NCBI RefSeq assembly: GCF_003572205.1
Contig: NZ_QXNY01000001.1
Span: forward strand, 248,001 to 312,000
Origin: Algihabitans albus
GTDB lineage: Bacteria > Pseudomonadota > Alphaproteobacteria > Kiloniellales > DSM-21159
DNA: 64,000 nucleotides
Direction of reading: 5' to 3'
Numbering within the stretch: the stretch's first letter is position 1; the number at the start of each line of letters is the position of its first letter. The notes under the pieces are model-generated. The model was given only the letters and a program-made list of their open reading frames with translations, did no database searches and had not been told where the DNA came from. The translations under genes and the position numbers were made by a program. Positions 37,174 to 44,771 of the stretch are shown in pieces.

Positions 37174-38253
37174 TTAGAACTCCAAGGTATAGCTGGTCAA
37201 GGCGCCGAGCGTGTGGGTCTCGTTGCTCTCCTCCCGGCCGTAGCGGTACCCGAGATCGAAGCCCAAACCGAAGTCGAAGGCGTAGCCCGCCGAGACCTGA
37301 GCCAGATGATCGGTATCAACCGCCGAGTCGCCGAGCGCCGTATCGCGGAGCGCACCGACAACGGCAACGTTCCAGTTGCCCAGGTAGTAGGCACCGCCCA
37401 AGGTCACGTAGACCGCCTCCTCTTCGCCGGCGTCGAAGTCGGAGAAGTAGGCGGCCTCGCCGATCAGCTCGAACGTCTGGTTCTCGTCGATCTCGAAGGC
37501 CTGCACCAGACCGAAGACGAGGCCGGACTCGTCGCCGTCTTCGTCTTCGCCGCCGGCACGAAATCGAAGGCCCAGGTGGTAGGACAGGCCCGGCAAGGCC
37601 GCGACGTCGCTGCCGTCCAGCGTGAGACTGAAGGCGCCGGGACCTTTCGTGTTGCCCGCGCCGCCTTCATCGAGATCGAGATTTCCGCGACCGTTGATCA
37701 CGCTCTCGGACAGAAGGCTTCGGTCCGCCAGAAAGATGTTGGCCGAAACCTCAACGACCCCGAGATAGGCGTTGCGCGCATTGCCGAAGCCGAGCGCGAC
37801 ACCGCCGCCGAGTTGCTCGGTCAGCTCGTAGTCCTCGGCGAAATCGACCCCGAAGATCCCCGGCGCCAAGTCCCAAGCAACGCCGAAGGAGGGATTGAAC
37901 TTGCCTCCGAACACACGGCCCCAGTCGTCGCTGTACTCGAGAAAGAGCTGCTCGACGTAGAGTCCGTGGTCCTCGAAGTAACGATCGTCATCGGCATCCC
38001 GCACCGGCTCCAACACCAGACCCGATACGATCGCCACATGCTCGACCGGCTCGATGCGGATGCTCGGCTCCACGGTGGCGAAGAGGTCGTTCAACTCCGC
38101 GTCCGAGTCCTCGGCCTCGAAGACATAGTCGTTCTCGATCTCGAAGGCGACCTCGCCGGAGATCCGCGGATAGCTCTCGTCGGCTGCGAGCGGCGCGGCC
38201 GACGAGAAGCATGCGAACACACAAATACCCAAATAACGAGAACATTTACGCAT
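37174..38253 (-). CDS. Predicted outer-membrane beta-barrel in imelysin operon
   Basis: A 359-residue outer-membrane protein. The ATG at 38253 is preceded by AGGGAAG and gives a signal peptide MRKCSRYLGICVFACFSSAA; a start six codons upstream is possible. Alternating aromatic/hydrophobic strands (e.g. LYVEQLFLEYSDDWGRVFGG), acidic loops (GGEDEDGDESG) and a terminal Phe (SYTLEF) indicate a barrel of about 14-16 strands with no TonB plug. Acidic loops could bind cations. No specific family recognised. Its place between imelysin and di-heme genes suggests an iron-related outer-membrane role. Confidence 0.72.
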   Translation of the reverse strand: MRKCSRYLGICVFACFSSAAPLAADESYPRISGEVAFEIENDYVFEAEDSDAELNDLFATVEPSIRIEPVEHVAIVSGLVLEPVRDADDDRYFEDHGLYVEQLFLEYSDDWGRVFGGKFNPSFGVAWDLAPGIFGVDFAEDYELTEQLGGGVALGFGNARNAYLGVVEVSANIFLADRSLLSESVINGRGNLDLDEGGAGNTKGPGAFSLTLDGSDVAALPGLSYHLGLRFRAGGEDEDGDESGLVFGLVQAFEIDENQTFELIGEAAYFSDFDAGEEEAVYVTLGGAYYLGNWNVAVVGALRDTALGDSAVDTDHLAQVSAGYAFDFGLGFDLGYRYGREESNETHTLGALTSYTLEF

Positions 38254-38273
38254 CTGTTCTTCCCTCACCATCC

Positions 38274-38283
38274 ATAGATCTAT
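38274..38283. promoter_or_regulatory. Short palindrome before the barrel gene
   Basis: ATAGATCTAT is a perfect 10-bp palindrome in an AT-rich 102-base gap between the first imelysin gene and the barrel gene. It could mark an internal promoter or operator, or be chance. Weak evidence only. Confidence 0.2.
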
Positions 38284-38355
38284 CGATCATGGGCGCAAGA
38301 CCAGAAGAAAACATAAAGATGCGATGGCGCACTTACTTGTCTTTTCAGCCGCGTG

Positions 38356-39681
38356 TTACTGGAAAACAGCGTTCGGGTTGTCCAAGCTGTCGGAACCTTC
38401 GAAGGCGATCGGCTGCAGGTCGAGCGCCGCGACGGCCCGCTCGATGCTGCGGGTCTGGTCGACCAAGGCCTGGATCACGGCCTCGATCGTCGCATTCCCC
38501 TCGTCGTTGCCAGCCGCGATCATCTGGTCGTAGTTCTCGACCCGCTCGGCCCGATGCACCATGTCCAGCGCGGCGTCGTAGCTCCGCTCGAGACCGGCAC
38601 GCAGCTCCCCCGCCACGGTTGGATCGGCGTCGGCGAGCAAGGCCTCCAGGCCGGGACCGCTGACCCGCGTTCCGTCGATGCGCCGGTAGGTTCCGGTGAC
38701 GACGTTGATCATTCCGACGACGTTGTAGAAGTGGCTGTTGTGGGTGTTGTCGGCGAAGCAGTCGTGCTCTTCCTCGGGGTCGTGCAGCAACAGCCCCAGC
38801 CGCATGCGCTCGCCGGCCAGCTCCCCGTAGGACAGGGAGCCAAGGCCGGTGAGGATGCGGATCAGACCCGCGTCCTCGCCCTGCGCGGTCAGCGCGGCAC
38901 GCGCTTCGCCGTCCTCGCCCCAGGCCTCGACCATCTCCTCCAGATCCGCGAGCAGCAGATCGGTCACCGCCACCAGGTATTCGGCGCGGCGGTCGCAATT
39001 TCCATTACTGCAGTTGGCCATGTCGAAGTCGGTCGCGGGGCGCGTCCCGGCCCCAGGGCCGGTGCCGTTAAGATCCTGGCCCCAAAGCAGAAATTCGATG
39101 GCGTGATAGCCGGTCGCCACGTTGGCCTCGACCTCGTCCGCCTCATGCAGAACGTCGCTGAGGAGCGTCGGCGTGATGGCCGTCGCGTCGATCGAGCGCC
39201 CACCCACCGTCAGGGTGGAGTTGGCGACCACGTTGACCGCGTAATAGAGGTTCTCGTCCGACTCCGTGCCGTAGTCGCCCTCCACGTAGTCGATCAGACC
39301 TTCGTCCAGAGGCCAGGCGTTCACGCGCCCCTCCCAATCGTCGACGATCTCGTTGCCGAAGCGATAGACCTCGGTCTGCTGATAGGGAATCCGCGCGGCC
39401 AGCCAAGCGGCGCGGGCCTGCATCAGCGTTTCTTCGCTGGGGGCCTCGACCAGAGCTTCGATGGTCGCACGCAGCGTCCGTGCGGTGATCAGAGAGTCTT
39501 CGTAGCCAGCCTGCGCAATGTCGGCATAGGTGTCCAATACGGCCGCCGGTTCGGCCGCTTTGCCTGCGGCCGCCGTCAGAAGGCTGGCGACCAGCAGCGC
39601 TCCGCCGGCCAAAAATCCGTATCTTGTCGCGCGTGCGGTCTTGGCAGCCGCGCCTGTCGCACCGGCGGTCATGGCTCTCAT
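38356..39681 (-). CDS. Imelysin family iron-regulated protein
   Basis: A 441-residue periplasmic imelysin, first gene of the iron operon. The start at 39681 gives a signal peptide with the hydrophobic stretch YGFLAGGALLVASLLTAAAG; an ATG at 39672 is equally acceptable. The family metal motif GxHxxE is GYHAIEFLLWGQDLNG (191-206). Iron-responsive imelysins (ICMP/IrpA) bind or handle iron. The gene is divergent from a small gene across an array of iron-box-like palindromes, and iron repression is therefore likely. Confidence 0.9.
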   Translation of the reverse strand: MRAMTAGATGAAAKTARATRYGFLAGGALLVASLLTAAAGKAAEPAAVLDTYADIAQAGYEDSLITARTLRATIEALVEAPSEETLMQARAAWLAARIPYQQTEVYRFGNEIVDDWEGRVNAWPLDEGLIDYVEGDYGTESDENLYYAVNVVANSTLTVGGRSIDATAITPTLLSDVLHEADEVEANVATGYHAIEFLLWGQDLNGTGPGAGTRPATDFDMANCSNGNCDRRAEYLVAVTDLLLADLEEMVEAWGEDGEARAALTAQGEDAGLIRILTGLGSLSYGELAGERMRLGLLLHDPEEEHDCFADNTHNSHFYNVVGMINVVTGTYRRIDGTRVSGPGLEALLADADPTVAGELRAGLERSYDAALDMVHRAERVENYDQMIAAGNDEGNATIEAVIQALVDQTRSIERAVAALDLQPIAFEGSDSLDNPNAVFQ

Positions 39682-39780
39682 AGTCTCCGTCCCTTGCTTC
39701 GCGTCGCCTGGAGTTTCGATGTCAATTCCGCACAATCGCAGCCCCTCCGGCCGACTGGCCTGAAACAGCTTATAAGTTAA

Positions 39781-39801
39781 GAATGACTCGCAATCGCATT
39801 C
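39781..39801. promoter_or_regulatory. Iron-box-like element 1
   Basis: GAATG (39781-39785) and CATTC (39797-39801) form an inverted repeat enclosing ACTCGCA and TCGCA direct repeats. It is the nearest element to the imelysin gene, about 100 bases upstream of its start. The degenerate relation to the other boxes suggests the same regulator. Confidence 0.5.
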
Positions 39802-39832
39802 AGTCCCACGAACCATCCCCTGTCAAGACAGG

Positions 39833-39847
39833 ATTGCGATCGCAAAT
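39833..39847. promoter_or_regulatory. Palindrome TTGCGATCGCAA, iron-box-like element 2
   Basis: TTGCGATCGCAA (39834-39845) is a perfect 12-bp palindrome using the same TGCGA half site as its neighbours but with no spacer. It may be a tighter-packed or alternative operator. Placement is central in the divergent region. Confidence 0.4.
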
Positions 39848-39873
39848 CGTGAATCGACTTGATCTTTCATAAT

Positions 39874-39890
39874 TGCGAGCGACTCGCATT
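39874..39890. promoter_or_regulatory. Iron-box-like element 3
   Basis: TGCGAG-CGA-CTCGCATT: a 6-bp inverted repeat with 3-base centre. It shares the frame TGnnAnnnnnTCnCATT with the Fur box before feoA (TGATAATCATTCTCATT). Probably a GC-adapted Fur-type operator. Confidence 0.6.
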
Positions 39891-39993
39891 CGCATTGATG
39901 TGGATCATGGCGGCGCGTTGCAGGGGCGGGGAGGCTGCGACGCAATCGAGAGGACCTCGACAGCAGACATGGAGCACTCACCCGGAGCGTTAT

Positions 39994-40010
39994 TGCGAAT
40001 GCCTCGCATT
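39994..40010. promoter_or_regulatory. Iron-box-like element 4, before small gene
   Basis: TGCGAATGCCTCGCATT carries half sites TGCGA and TCGCA and matches the feoA Fur box at 11 of 17 positions when aligned. It ends 39 bases before the ATG of the small gene at 40050, a good place to repress it. Confidence 0.6.
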
Positions 40011-40049
40011 AGCGATACCCTGCATGATCGACTTGAGGAGGATTCGCCC

Positions 40050-40310
40050 ATGATGATCTGGCGCGGCGTAGGAACGGGTCAGCTGACGCGTTTGATGCAG
40101 GATGCACGAGAGCTGGAGCGGTCTTCGGACCCAACCGCAAACCCTCACCCAAAACCGCTGCCGAAGACGGCTCAGCACGAGAGCGCCGTCTCCGCGCTAC
40201 ACCCTGCGTCGTCGGAAGCCGTCGCCTCGATCCAACCTGTGCAAAACGCGGTCTCCAAACCCTTTGCCCCAACCCTGGCGGCTTCGGCCCCAATGGCGCG
40301 AGTCTCCTAG
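40050..40310 (+). CDS. Small protein behind iron boxes, unknown function
   Basis: An 86-residue protein with no recognised domain. The ATG at 40050 follows GAGGAG with eight-base spacing, a strong ribosome site, and the gene sits directly behind iron-box element 4. The N-terminal part (MMIWRGVGTGQLTRLMQDAR) is amphipathic; the rest is rich in Ala, Pro and Ser and likely disordered. No signal peptide or cysteine cluster is present, and it does not look like HemP or Bfd. Iron regulation is inferred from the operator. Confidence 0.55.
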   Translation: MMIWRGVGTGQLTRLMQDARELERSSDPTANPHPKPLPKTAQHESAVSALHPASSEAVASIQPVQNAVSKPFAPTLAASAPMARVS

Positions 40311-40332
40311 GGCAGACCGTGCCACACCACTT

Positions 40333-41103
40333 TTAGAGCCAAGCGGCAAGACCGAGATAGAAGGCCACCTCGCCGACCTGCTGGGTGGCGCCCAAGGTGT
40401 CGCCGCTGTAGCCGCCCAGCTTGCGCTCGAAGATCAGGCGGATGGCGAGGTGTCCGGCGAGCAGGCCACCCAATCCGCAGAGCAGAGCTGCGCCCGGCAA
40501 GCAGACGAGCGCCACCGCGACGGCAGCCAATCCTGTCAGGAGCGCGCACAGGAGGCCGGCGGCGGAGATACCCTCGGCCGTCGGCTTACCGGTCCCCTCG
40601 GCGCGCTGGTACCGGCTGGTCGCGATCACGAACACGCTCGACAGGCGGCTCAGGCCATGCCCGACGATCAGGGCCAAGGCGACGGCGGCTAGCGGAAGCG
40701 CCGCGAGGGCGGCCACCTTCGTCGCCAGCACAAGCCCCAGCGCCACGGCGCCGAAGGTGCCGATACGGCTGTCCTTCATGATTGTCAGCGCAGCCTCGCG
40801 CGTCGCGCCGCCGCCGATACCGTCAAAGGTGTCCGCCAGACCGTCTTCATGGAACGCGCCGGTGACCAGCAGAGTCGCCACGGTCGCCAGCAGCAGTGCG
40901 AGTAGCGGCGGAAAGACCTGGACGGTAGCCAAGAAAACCAGCGCTGCAATGCCGCCGACGAGAAGACCCACCGCCGGATAGTAACGCGTCGCCGCAGCAA
41001 GACGTTCTGGCGTGTAGCCGACGTCTCGCGGCAACGGCAGCCGGGTCAGGAACTGCAGAGCCAGCAGGAAGATCCTGGCTTCGATTCTCAGCCAGCGGAT
41101 CAT
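40333..41103 (-). CDS. cobS: Adenosylcobinamide-GDP ribazoletransferase
   Basis: CobS joins adenosylcobinamide-GDP and alpha-ribazole in the last step of cobalamin assembly; it is an integral membrane protein. The 256-residue protein has the motifs GAFHEDGLADTFDG, KDSRIGTFGAVALGL and GGYSGDTLGATQQ, and about six hydrophobic helices. It appears as a lone cobalamin gene here. No cobalamin riboswitch could be recognised in the 123-base upstream gap. Confidence 0.95.
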   Translation of the reverse strand: MIRWLRIEARIFLLALQFLTRLPLPRDVGYTPERLAAATRYYPAVGLLVGGIAALVFLATVQVFPPLLALLLATVATLLVTGAFHEDGLADTFDGIGGGATREAALTIMKDSRIGTFGAVALGLVLATKVAALAALPLAAVALALIVGHGLSRLSSVFVIATSRYQRAEGTGKPTAEGISAAGLLCALLTGLAAVAVALVCLPGAALLCGLGGLLAGHLAIRLIFERKLGGYSGDTLGATQQVGEVAFYLGLAAWL

Positions 41104-41226
41104 GCAGTTCCACCGGTATCTTCGTATCGGAGTCCCGTCATGCGGTTCGGCGTCTTTCGGTTTGTTTGGCGCCTTTCGCCCGGCGTGCTCCCATGGGTGT
41201 GCCCCGGCAGGAAACGCGAGAGGACC

Positions 41227-42102
41227 CTATAGGTCCTGGAAGCTCTCGACCACATGATCGGCAAAGGCACGACCCGCTTCGCTGAGAGCCGACTTCTCGA
41301 TCAAACGAATCTGATAGGGTCCGAGAGACGGCATGCGATCGGCAGCGCCAAGCTGTTCATAGCGGGAGGTCATGAGACTGACAGGCAAGGGCGCAACAGC
41401 CAGGTCGGCAAGCAGTGCCGCCAACTGGCCCTGGCAGTTCTCGCAGGTGTAGCTGACCTTGTAGGGCCGCCCGATCCGGTCCAACGCGTTGAGCGCGACG
41501 GACCGCCAGGAACAGCCTCGGCCCGAAAGCGCCAAGGGCAGCGGGGACTTGGTTTTGGCAGCTCCCCCGGCGAGACCGACCCAAACCAGGGGCTCGCTGT
41601 AGACGACCCGCTCGGACCTGCCGGCGATCTTATCCATCTCCGTTGTGACCAGCGTCAGGTCCAATTCCCCGGAGCCTACCAGTTCGATCAGATGGACGCT
41701 CGGCGCCAGGACCACCTCGACACTGACGTCCGGATGGGTTGCGGCGAACCTGGCGAGGATACTCGGCAGAAAGCGCGTCCCGAAGTCGTCGGGCGCGCCG
41801 AAGCTGACCCGGCCTTCGAGAGGCGGAACGCGGAAGCGTGAAATGGTCTCTTGATTCAATCGAAGAATTTGCCGGCCGTAACCGAGCAGCATCTCGCCTT
41901 GGCGGTTGATCGCCACGGTGCGGCCGGACTTCGTGAAAAGCTCCTGGCCGAGAATCTCTTCGAGGCGCTTCATCTGCATGCTGACCGCCGAGGGGGTGCG
42001 GCAGACACGCTTTGCCGCAGCGGCAAAGCTGCCGGTCTCCGAAATCGCGACGAACGTCCGCAGCAGGTCGGTTTCGATCAAAGTCGTTTCGGTGGGTTTC
42101 AT
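41227..42102 (-). CDS. LysR-family transcriptional regulator
   Basis: A 291-residue LysR regulator. The N-terminal winged helix has LLRTFVAISETGSFAAAAKRVCRTPSA split around residues 13-39, followed by the linker helix and a periplasmic-binding-like effector domain (DFGTRFLPSILARFAATHPD). It is divergent from a DUF1127 gene across 119 bases, so it probably controls that gene and itself. This arrangement is frequent in alphaproteobacteria. Effector unknown. Confidence 0.92.
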   Translation of the reverse strand: MKPTETTLIETDLLRTFVAISETGSFAAAAKRVCRTPSAVSMQMKRLEEILGQELFTKSGRTVAINRQGEMLLGYGRQILRLNQETISRFRVPPLEGRVSFGAPDDFGTRFLPSILARFAATHPDVSVEVVLAPSVHLIELVGSGELDLTLVTTEMDKIAGRSERVVYSEPLVWVGLAGGAAKTKSPLPLALSGRGCSWRSVALNALDRIGRPYKVSYTCENCQGQLAALLADLAVAPLPVSLMTSRYEQLGAADRMPSLGPYQIRLIEKSALSEAGRAFADHVVESFQDL

Positions 42103-42221
42103 AAGAGGAAATCCATCAATAAAATTGATCTATATGATAAGATCAATTCTCTGGATTGGTCAATTGTTCACCGGCATGCTGTTCTCGAATAGCCAGACAA
42201 CCGGGATTTGGGAGCCGCAGC

Positions 42222-42524
42222 ATGTGGAACGCCGCCGTCACCGAAAAGGCCGTCTCTTTCCCCCTTCGTCATCTGACGTTTTCCCATCACCTCAATGATC
42301 TGCTGGGATTTTGGAGAAGTCTCTCGGAGTCGCTGCGCCGCCGGAGAGACGAGCGACTTGCCAGACTGGCCTTCCTCAACATGCTGACACTGGATGAAAA
42401 AACACTCGACGATATCGGCGTGACGCGGGAGGAAGTCGTCTGGGGATCGAGATTACCGCTTCATGTGAACGCCGCCCTGGAGGTGCGACGGGTGGCCCGG
42501 AAACGCCGCGGCCTGTCGGACTGA
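42222..42524 (+). CDS. DUF1127 domain protein
   Basis: A 100-residue protein with a C-terminal DUF1127-type segment (about 42-88): LARLAFLNMLTLDEKTLDDI and GVTREEVVWGSRLPLHVNAA. The basic, Arg-rich character (SLRRRRDERLAR) is typical. The ATG at 42222 is preceded by GGGAG. In other alphaproteobacteria small DUF1127 proteins bind RNA or affect phosphate/stress physiology; this one is longer, with an N-terminal extension of about 35 residues. Likely under the divergent LysR protein. Confidence 0.8.
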   Translation: MWNAAVTEKAVSFPLRHLTFSHHLNDLLGFWRSLSESLRRRRDERLARLAFLNMLTLDEKTLDDIGVTREEVVWGSRLPLHVNAALEVRRVARKRRGLSD

Positions 42525-42680
42525 CGAACATGCCTCCCGGATGCGAGACGCATGATATCGGTGGCTGTTCCTCGTAGGCGCCGAGACAGCTCGCGAGCTC
42601 CAAGATCCCCGGCCAACACGCGGGTCTCAAGCAAGCGAGCGGAAAGGGGCACGCGGCCGCGATGACGGCGAGAGAAACGG

Positions 42681-43526
42681 CTACCCGGCGTCGTCGGTCT
42701 CGATAGGATTCGGGCCGTTGTAGGTCCAGCGATAACGTGGCGGCGTCGGCCCCTTGTTGCGCCCGCCTTGGCCCATCTGTTCGAAAGCATGGGCGAGAAT
42801 GCCGACGGAGCGCGAGAGACAGAAGAGGCCGCGGGCCAGCGGTGGCGGGAACCCCAGTTCCGCGAAGATGACGGCCGTGGCGCCATCGATGTTCATCGGG
42901 ACGGGCCTACCCTTGCGCGCCAGAAGCGTCGTCTCAACAGCCCGACCGATGGCGGCGAAGCGGCCTGTGCAGACACCCTCAAGTGCAGCCGCATCGACAA
43001 GACCGAGAAGACGCGGCGCCCGCGGGTCGACCGGTTTGTGGAAGCGATGACCGAAGCCGGGGATGAAGGCCGAGCGCTCCGTCGTCCAGCGCTCGAGGCA
43101 AGCCTCTGTCGCCTCGGGTCCGCCCGCATCGTCGATCAGACCGTAGAGTTCGACCGCCTGTTCGCCCGCCCCGCCATGGACGTCGTCCAGCATGTTGACG
43201 GCACTGGCCAAGGCGCCGTTCAGCGGCAGGCCGCAGGTCACGGCCATCCGCGCCGCGGCGATGGAGGGAGCCTGCGGCCCGTGGTCGACGGCGGCGACGA
43301 GCGCCGCCTCCAACAGCTTGGCCGCGCTCGCGCCCGGCAGCTCGCCGCGCAGCATCAGCCAGATCATCTGTGGGAAAGTGACGTTTCCGATCAGCTCCTC
43401 GATCGGCCGTCCCCGTACCCGAATCGCGCCGGGTGCCATGTCGATGATCTCGGTCCGCCACCAGTCCGCCACGTCCATCGCCGCAACACCGGCTTCAGGC
43501 GCACCCGTCTTTGTCGTGTCGTTCAC
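42681..43526 (-). CDS. Citryl-CoA lyase-like (citrate synthase superfamily)
   Basis: A 281-residue citrate-synthase-fold protein of citryl-CoA lyase type. Citrate synthase catalytic positions are recognisable: His in DDVHGGAGE, His in GFGHRFHKPVDPRAP and Asp in NIDGATAV. It is shorter than citrate synthase (about 430), as expected for a stand-alone lyase. It probably cleaves a citryl-CoA-like thioester to acetyl-CoA and an oxoacid. The start overlaps the CoA-transferase stop by four bases, so the transferase likely makes its substrate. Confidence 0.82.
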   Translation of the reverse strand: MNDTTKTGAPEAGVAAMDVADWWRTEIIDMAPGAIRVRGRPIEELIGNVTFPQMIWLMLRGELPGASAAKLLEAALVAAVDHGPQAPSIAAARMAVTCGLPLNGALASAVNMLDDVHGGAGEQAVELYGLIDDAGGPEATEACLERWTTERSAFIPGFGHRFHKPVDPRAPRLLGLVDAAALEGVCTGRFAAIGRAVETTLLARKGRPVPMNIDGATAVIFAELGFPPPLARGLFCLSRSVGILAHAFEQMGQGGRNKGPTPPRYRWTYNGPNPIETDDAG

Positions 43527-44713
43527 AGGACTCCTTCCTGACGCAGCCGCCGGATCTCGTCGCCCGACAGCCCGAGTTCGCCATAGACTTCGTCGTTGTG
43601 CGCCCCAAGCTGTGGCGGCGGCGTCTCGACGGCCGGCGCCGCGCCGTCGAGCTTGACGCCGGTGCGTACGACCGTAACGTCCCGCTCCACACCCGCCACG
43701 TCAGGAAAAGTGGCCAGCAGTCCACGCTCGGCTATCTGCGGATGGGCCAGTACGTCGGGCAGGCTCTGGACGACCCCGGCCGGTACCCCGATGCGGTTGA
43801 GCTCCTCGACCCAGTCCCCGGCGGGCCGGGCGGCCAAACTGCGTTCCAACTCGACCTTCAAGATCCGGCGATTCGCCTTGCGCTCCTCGCGCGTCGCGTA
43901 GGCGGGATCGGCCAACAGGTCGTCGCGCCCCAGATGCCGCGCCAGCGCCTGCCACTGCTCGTCCTTGTTCGCGGCGATGTTGAGCAGGCCGTCGGCGGCG
44001 CGAAAAGCGCCGGAGGGGGCCGAGGTCATATTCTCGTTGCCCTGGGCTGCGGGCACGACACCGCCGATCAGATAGTTGGACACCACCCAGCCCATGGTGG
44101 CGATGGTCGCTTCCAGCATGGAGACGTCGATGTAGGTCCCGCGCTCCGGCGCGTTCAGCGCCGCCGAGATCGCGAAGGCCGCGGTGAGCCCGCCGATGGT
44201 ATCGGCGACCGGGTAGCCGACGCGCAGCGGCGCCGTCTCAGCGTCCCCGGTGATCGACATCACGCCCGAGGCGCCCTGCACGATCTGGTCGTAGGCGGGG
44301 CGGTCGACCCAGGGACCGTCTTGACCGAAGCCGGAAATCGCGCAGTAAACCAGGCGCGGATTGCTGATTTTCAAGACGTCGTAGCCGACGCTCAGCCGCC
44401 GCATGACACCGGGACGGTAGTTCTCCACCAACACGTCGGCGGTTTCGACCAGCCGCTTCAGGAGCGCGACACCTTCCGCCTTCTTGAGATTGAGGGTGAC
44501 CGACTTCTTCCCCGCGTTCTGCGCCAGGAAGGAGATTCCCATGCCGCGGGCGTTGAGATCCCCATCTGCCCCGAGATTGCGCGCAAGATCGCCCCGCCCT
44601 GGCGCTTCGACCTTGATGACCTCGGCGCCGAAATGCGCGAGCTGATGGCAGCAAAATGGGCCGGCCAGAACGTTCGTCAGATCGAGAACCCGCACACCCT
44701 CCAGCGGCTTCAC
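43523..44713 (-). CDS. Class III CoA-transferase (CaiB/BaiF family)
   Basis: A 396-residue CoA-transferase. The N-terminal LEGVRVLDLTNVLAGPFCCH and GDLARNLGADGD regions, and the catalytic Asp in GTYIDVSMLEATIA (near residue 190), are typical. It moves CoA from a donor such as succinyl-CoA to a free acid. It lies between the tricarboxylate transporter genes and the citryl-CoA lyase gene, so the acid brought in by TctCBA is the natural candidate substrate. Confidence 0.9.
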   Translation of the reverse strand: MKPLEGVRVLDLTNVLAGPFCCHQLAHFGAEVIKVEAPGRGDLARNLGADGDLNARGMGISFLAQNAGKKSVTLNLKKAEGVALLKRLVETADVLVENYRPGVMRRLSVGYDVLKISNPRLVYCAISGFGQDGPWVDRPAYDQIVQGASGVMSITGDAETAPLRVGYPVADTIGGLTAAFAISAALNAPERGTYIDVSMLEATIATMGWVVSNYLIGGVVPAAQGNENMTSAPSGAFRAADGLLNIAANKDEQWQALARHLGRDDLLADPAYATREERKANRRILKVELERSLAARPAGDWVEELNRIGVPAGVVQSLPDVLAHPQIAERGLLATFPDVAGVERDVTVVRTGVKLDGAAPAVETPPPQLGAHNDEVYGELGLSGDEIRRLRQEGVL

Positions 44714-44771
44714 GGTCTCCGGCCCCGCGCGCTTGGACCTGCGCCGGACAGTTCGCCTCGAAGCCGTCGGG

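Larger units (their letters stand above)
39682..40049. other. Iron-box-rich divergent regulatory region
   Basis: This 368-base gap lies between the imelysin gene and the small gene at 40050. It contains at least three, perhaps four, related TGCGA/TCGCA palindromes (listed separately) in AT-richer DNA than the surroundings. No other gene was recognised. Confidence 0.6.

Noticed and set aside
41104-41226. Possible cobalamin riboswitch before cobS
   Set aside because: No B12-box-like sequence or consistent stem pattern was found on the coding strand.
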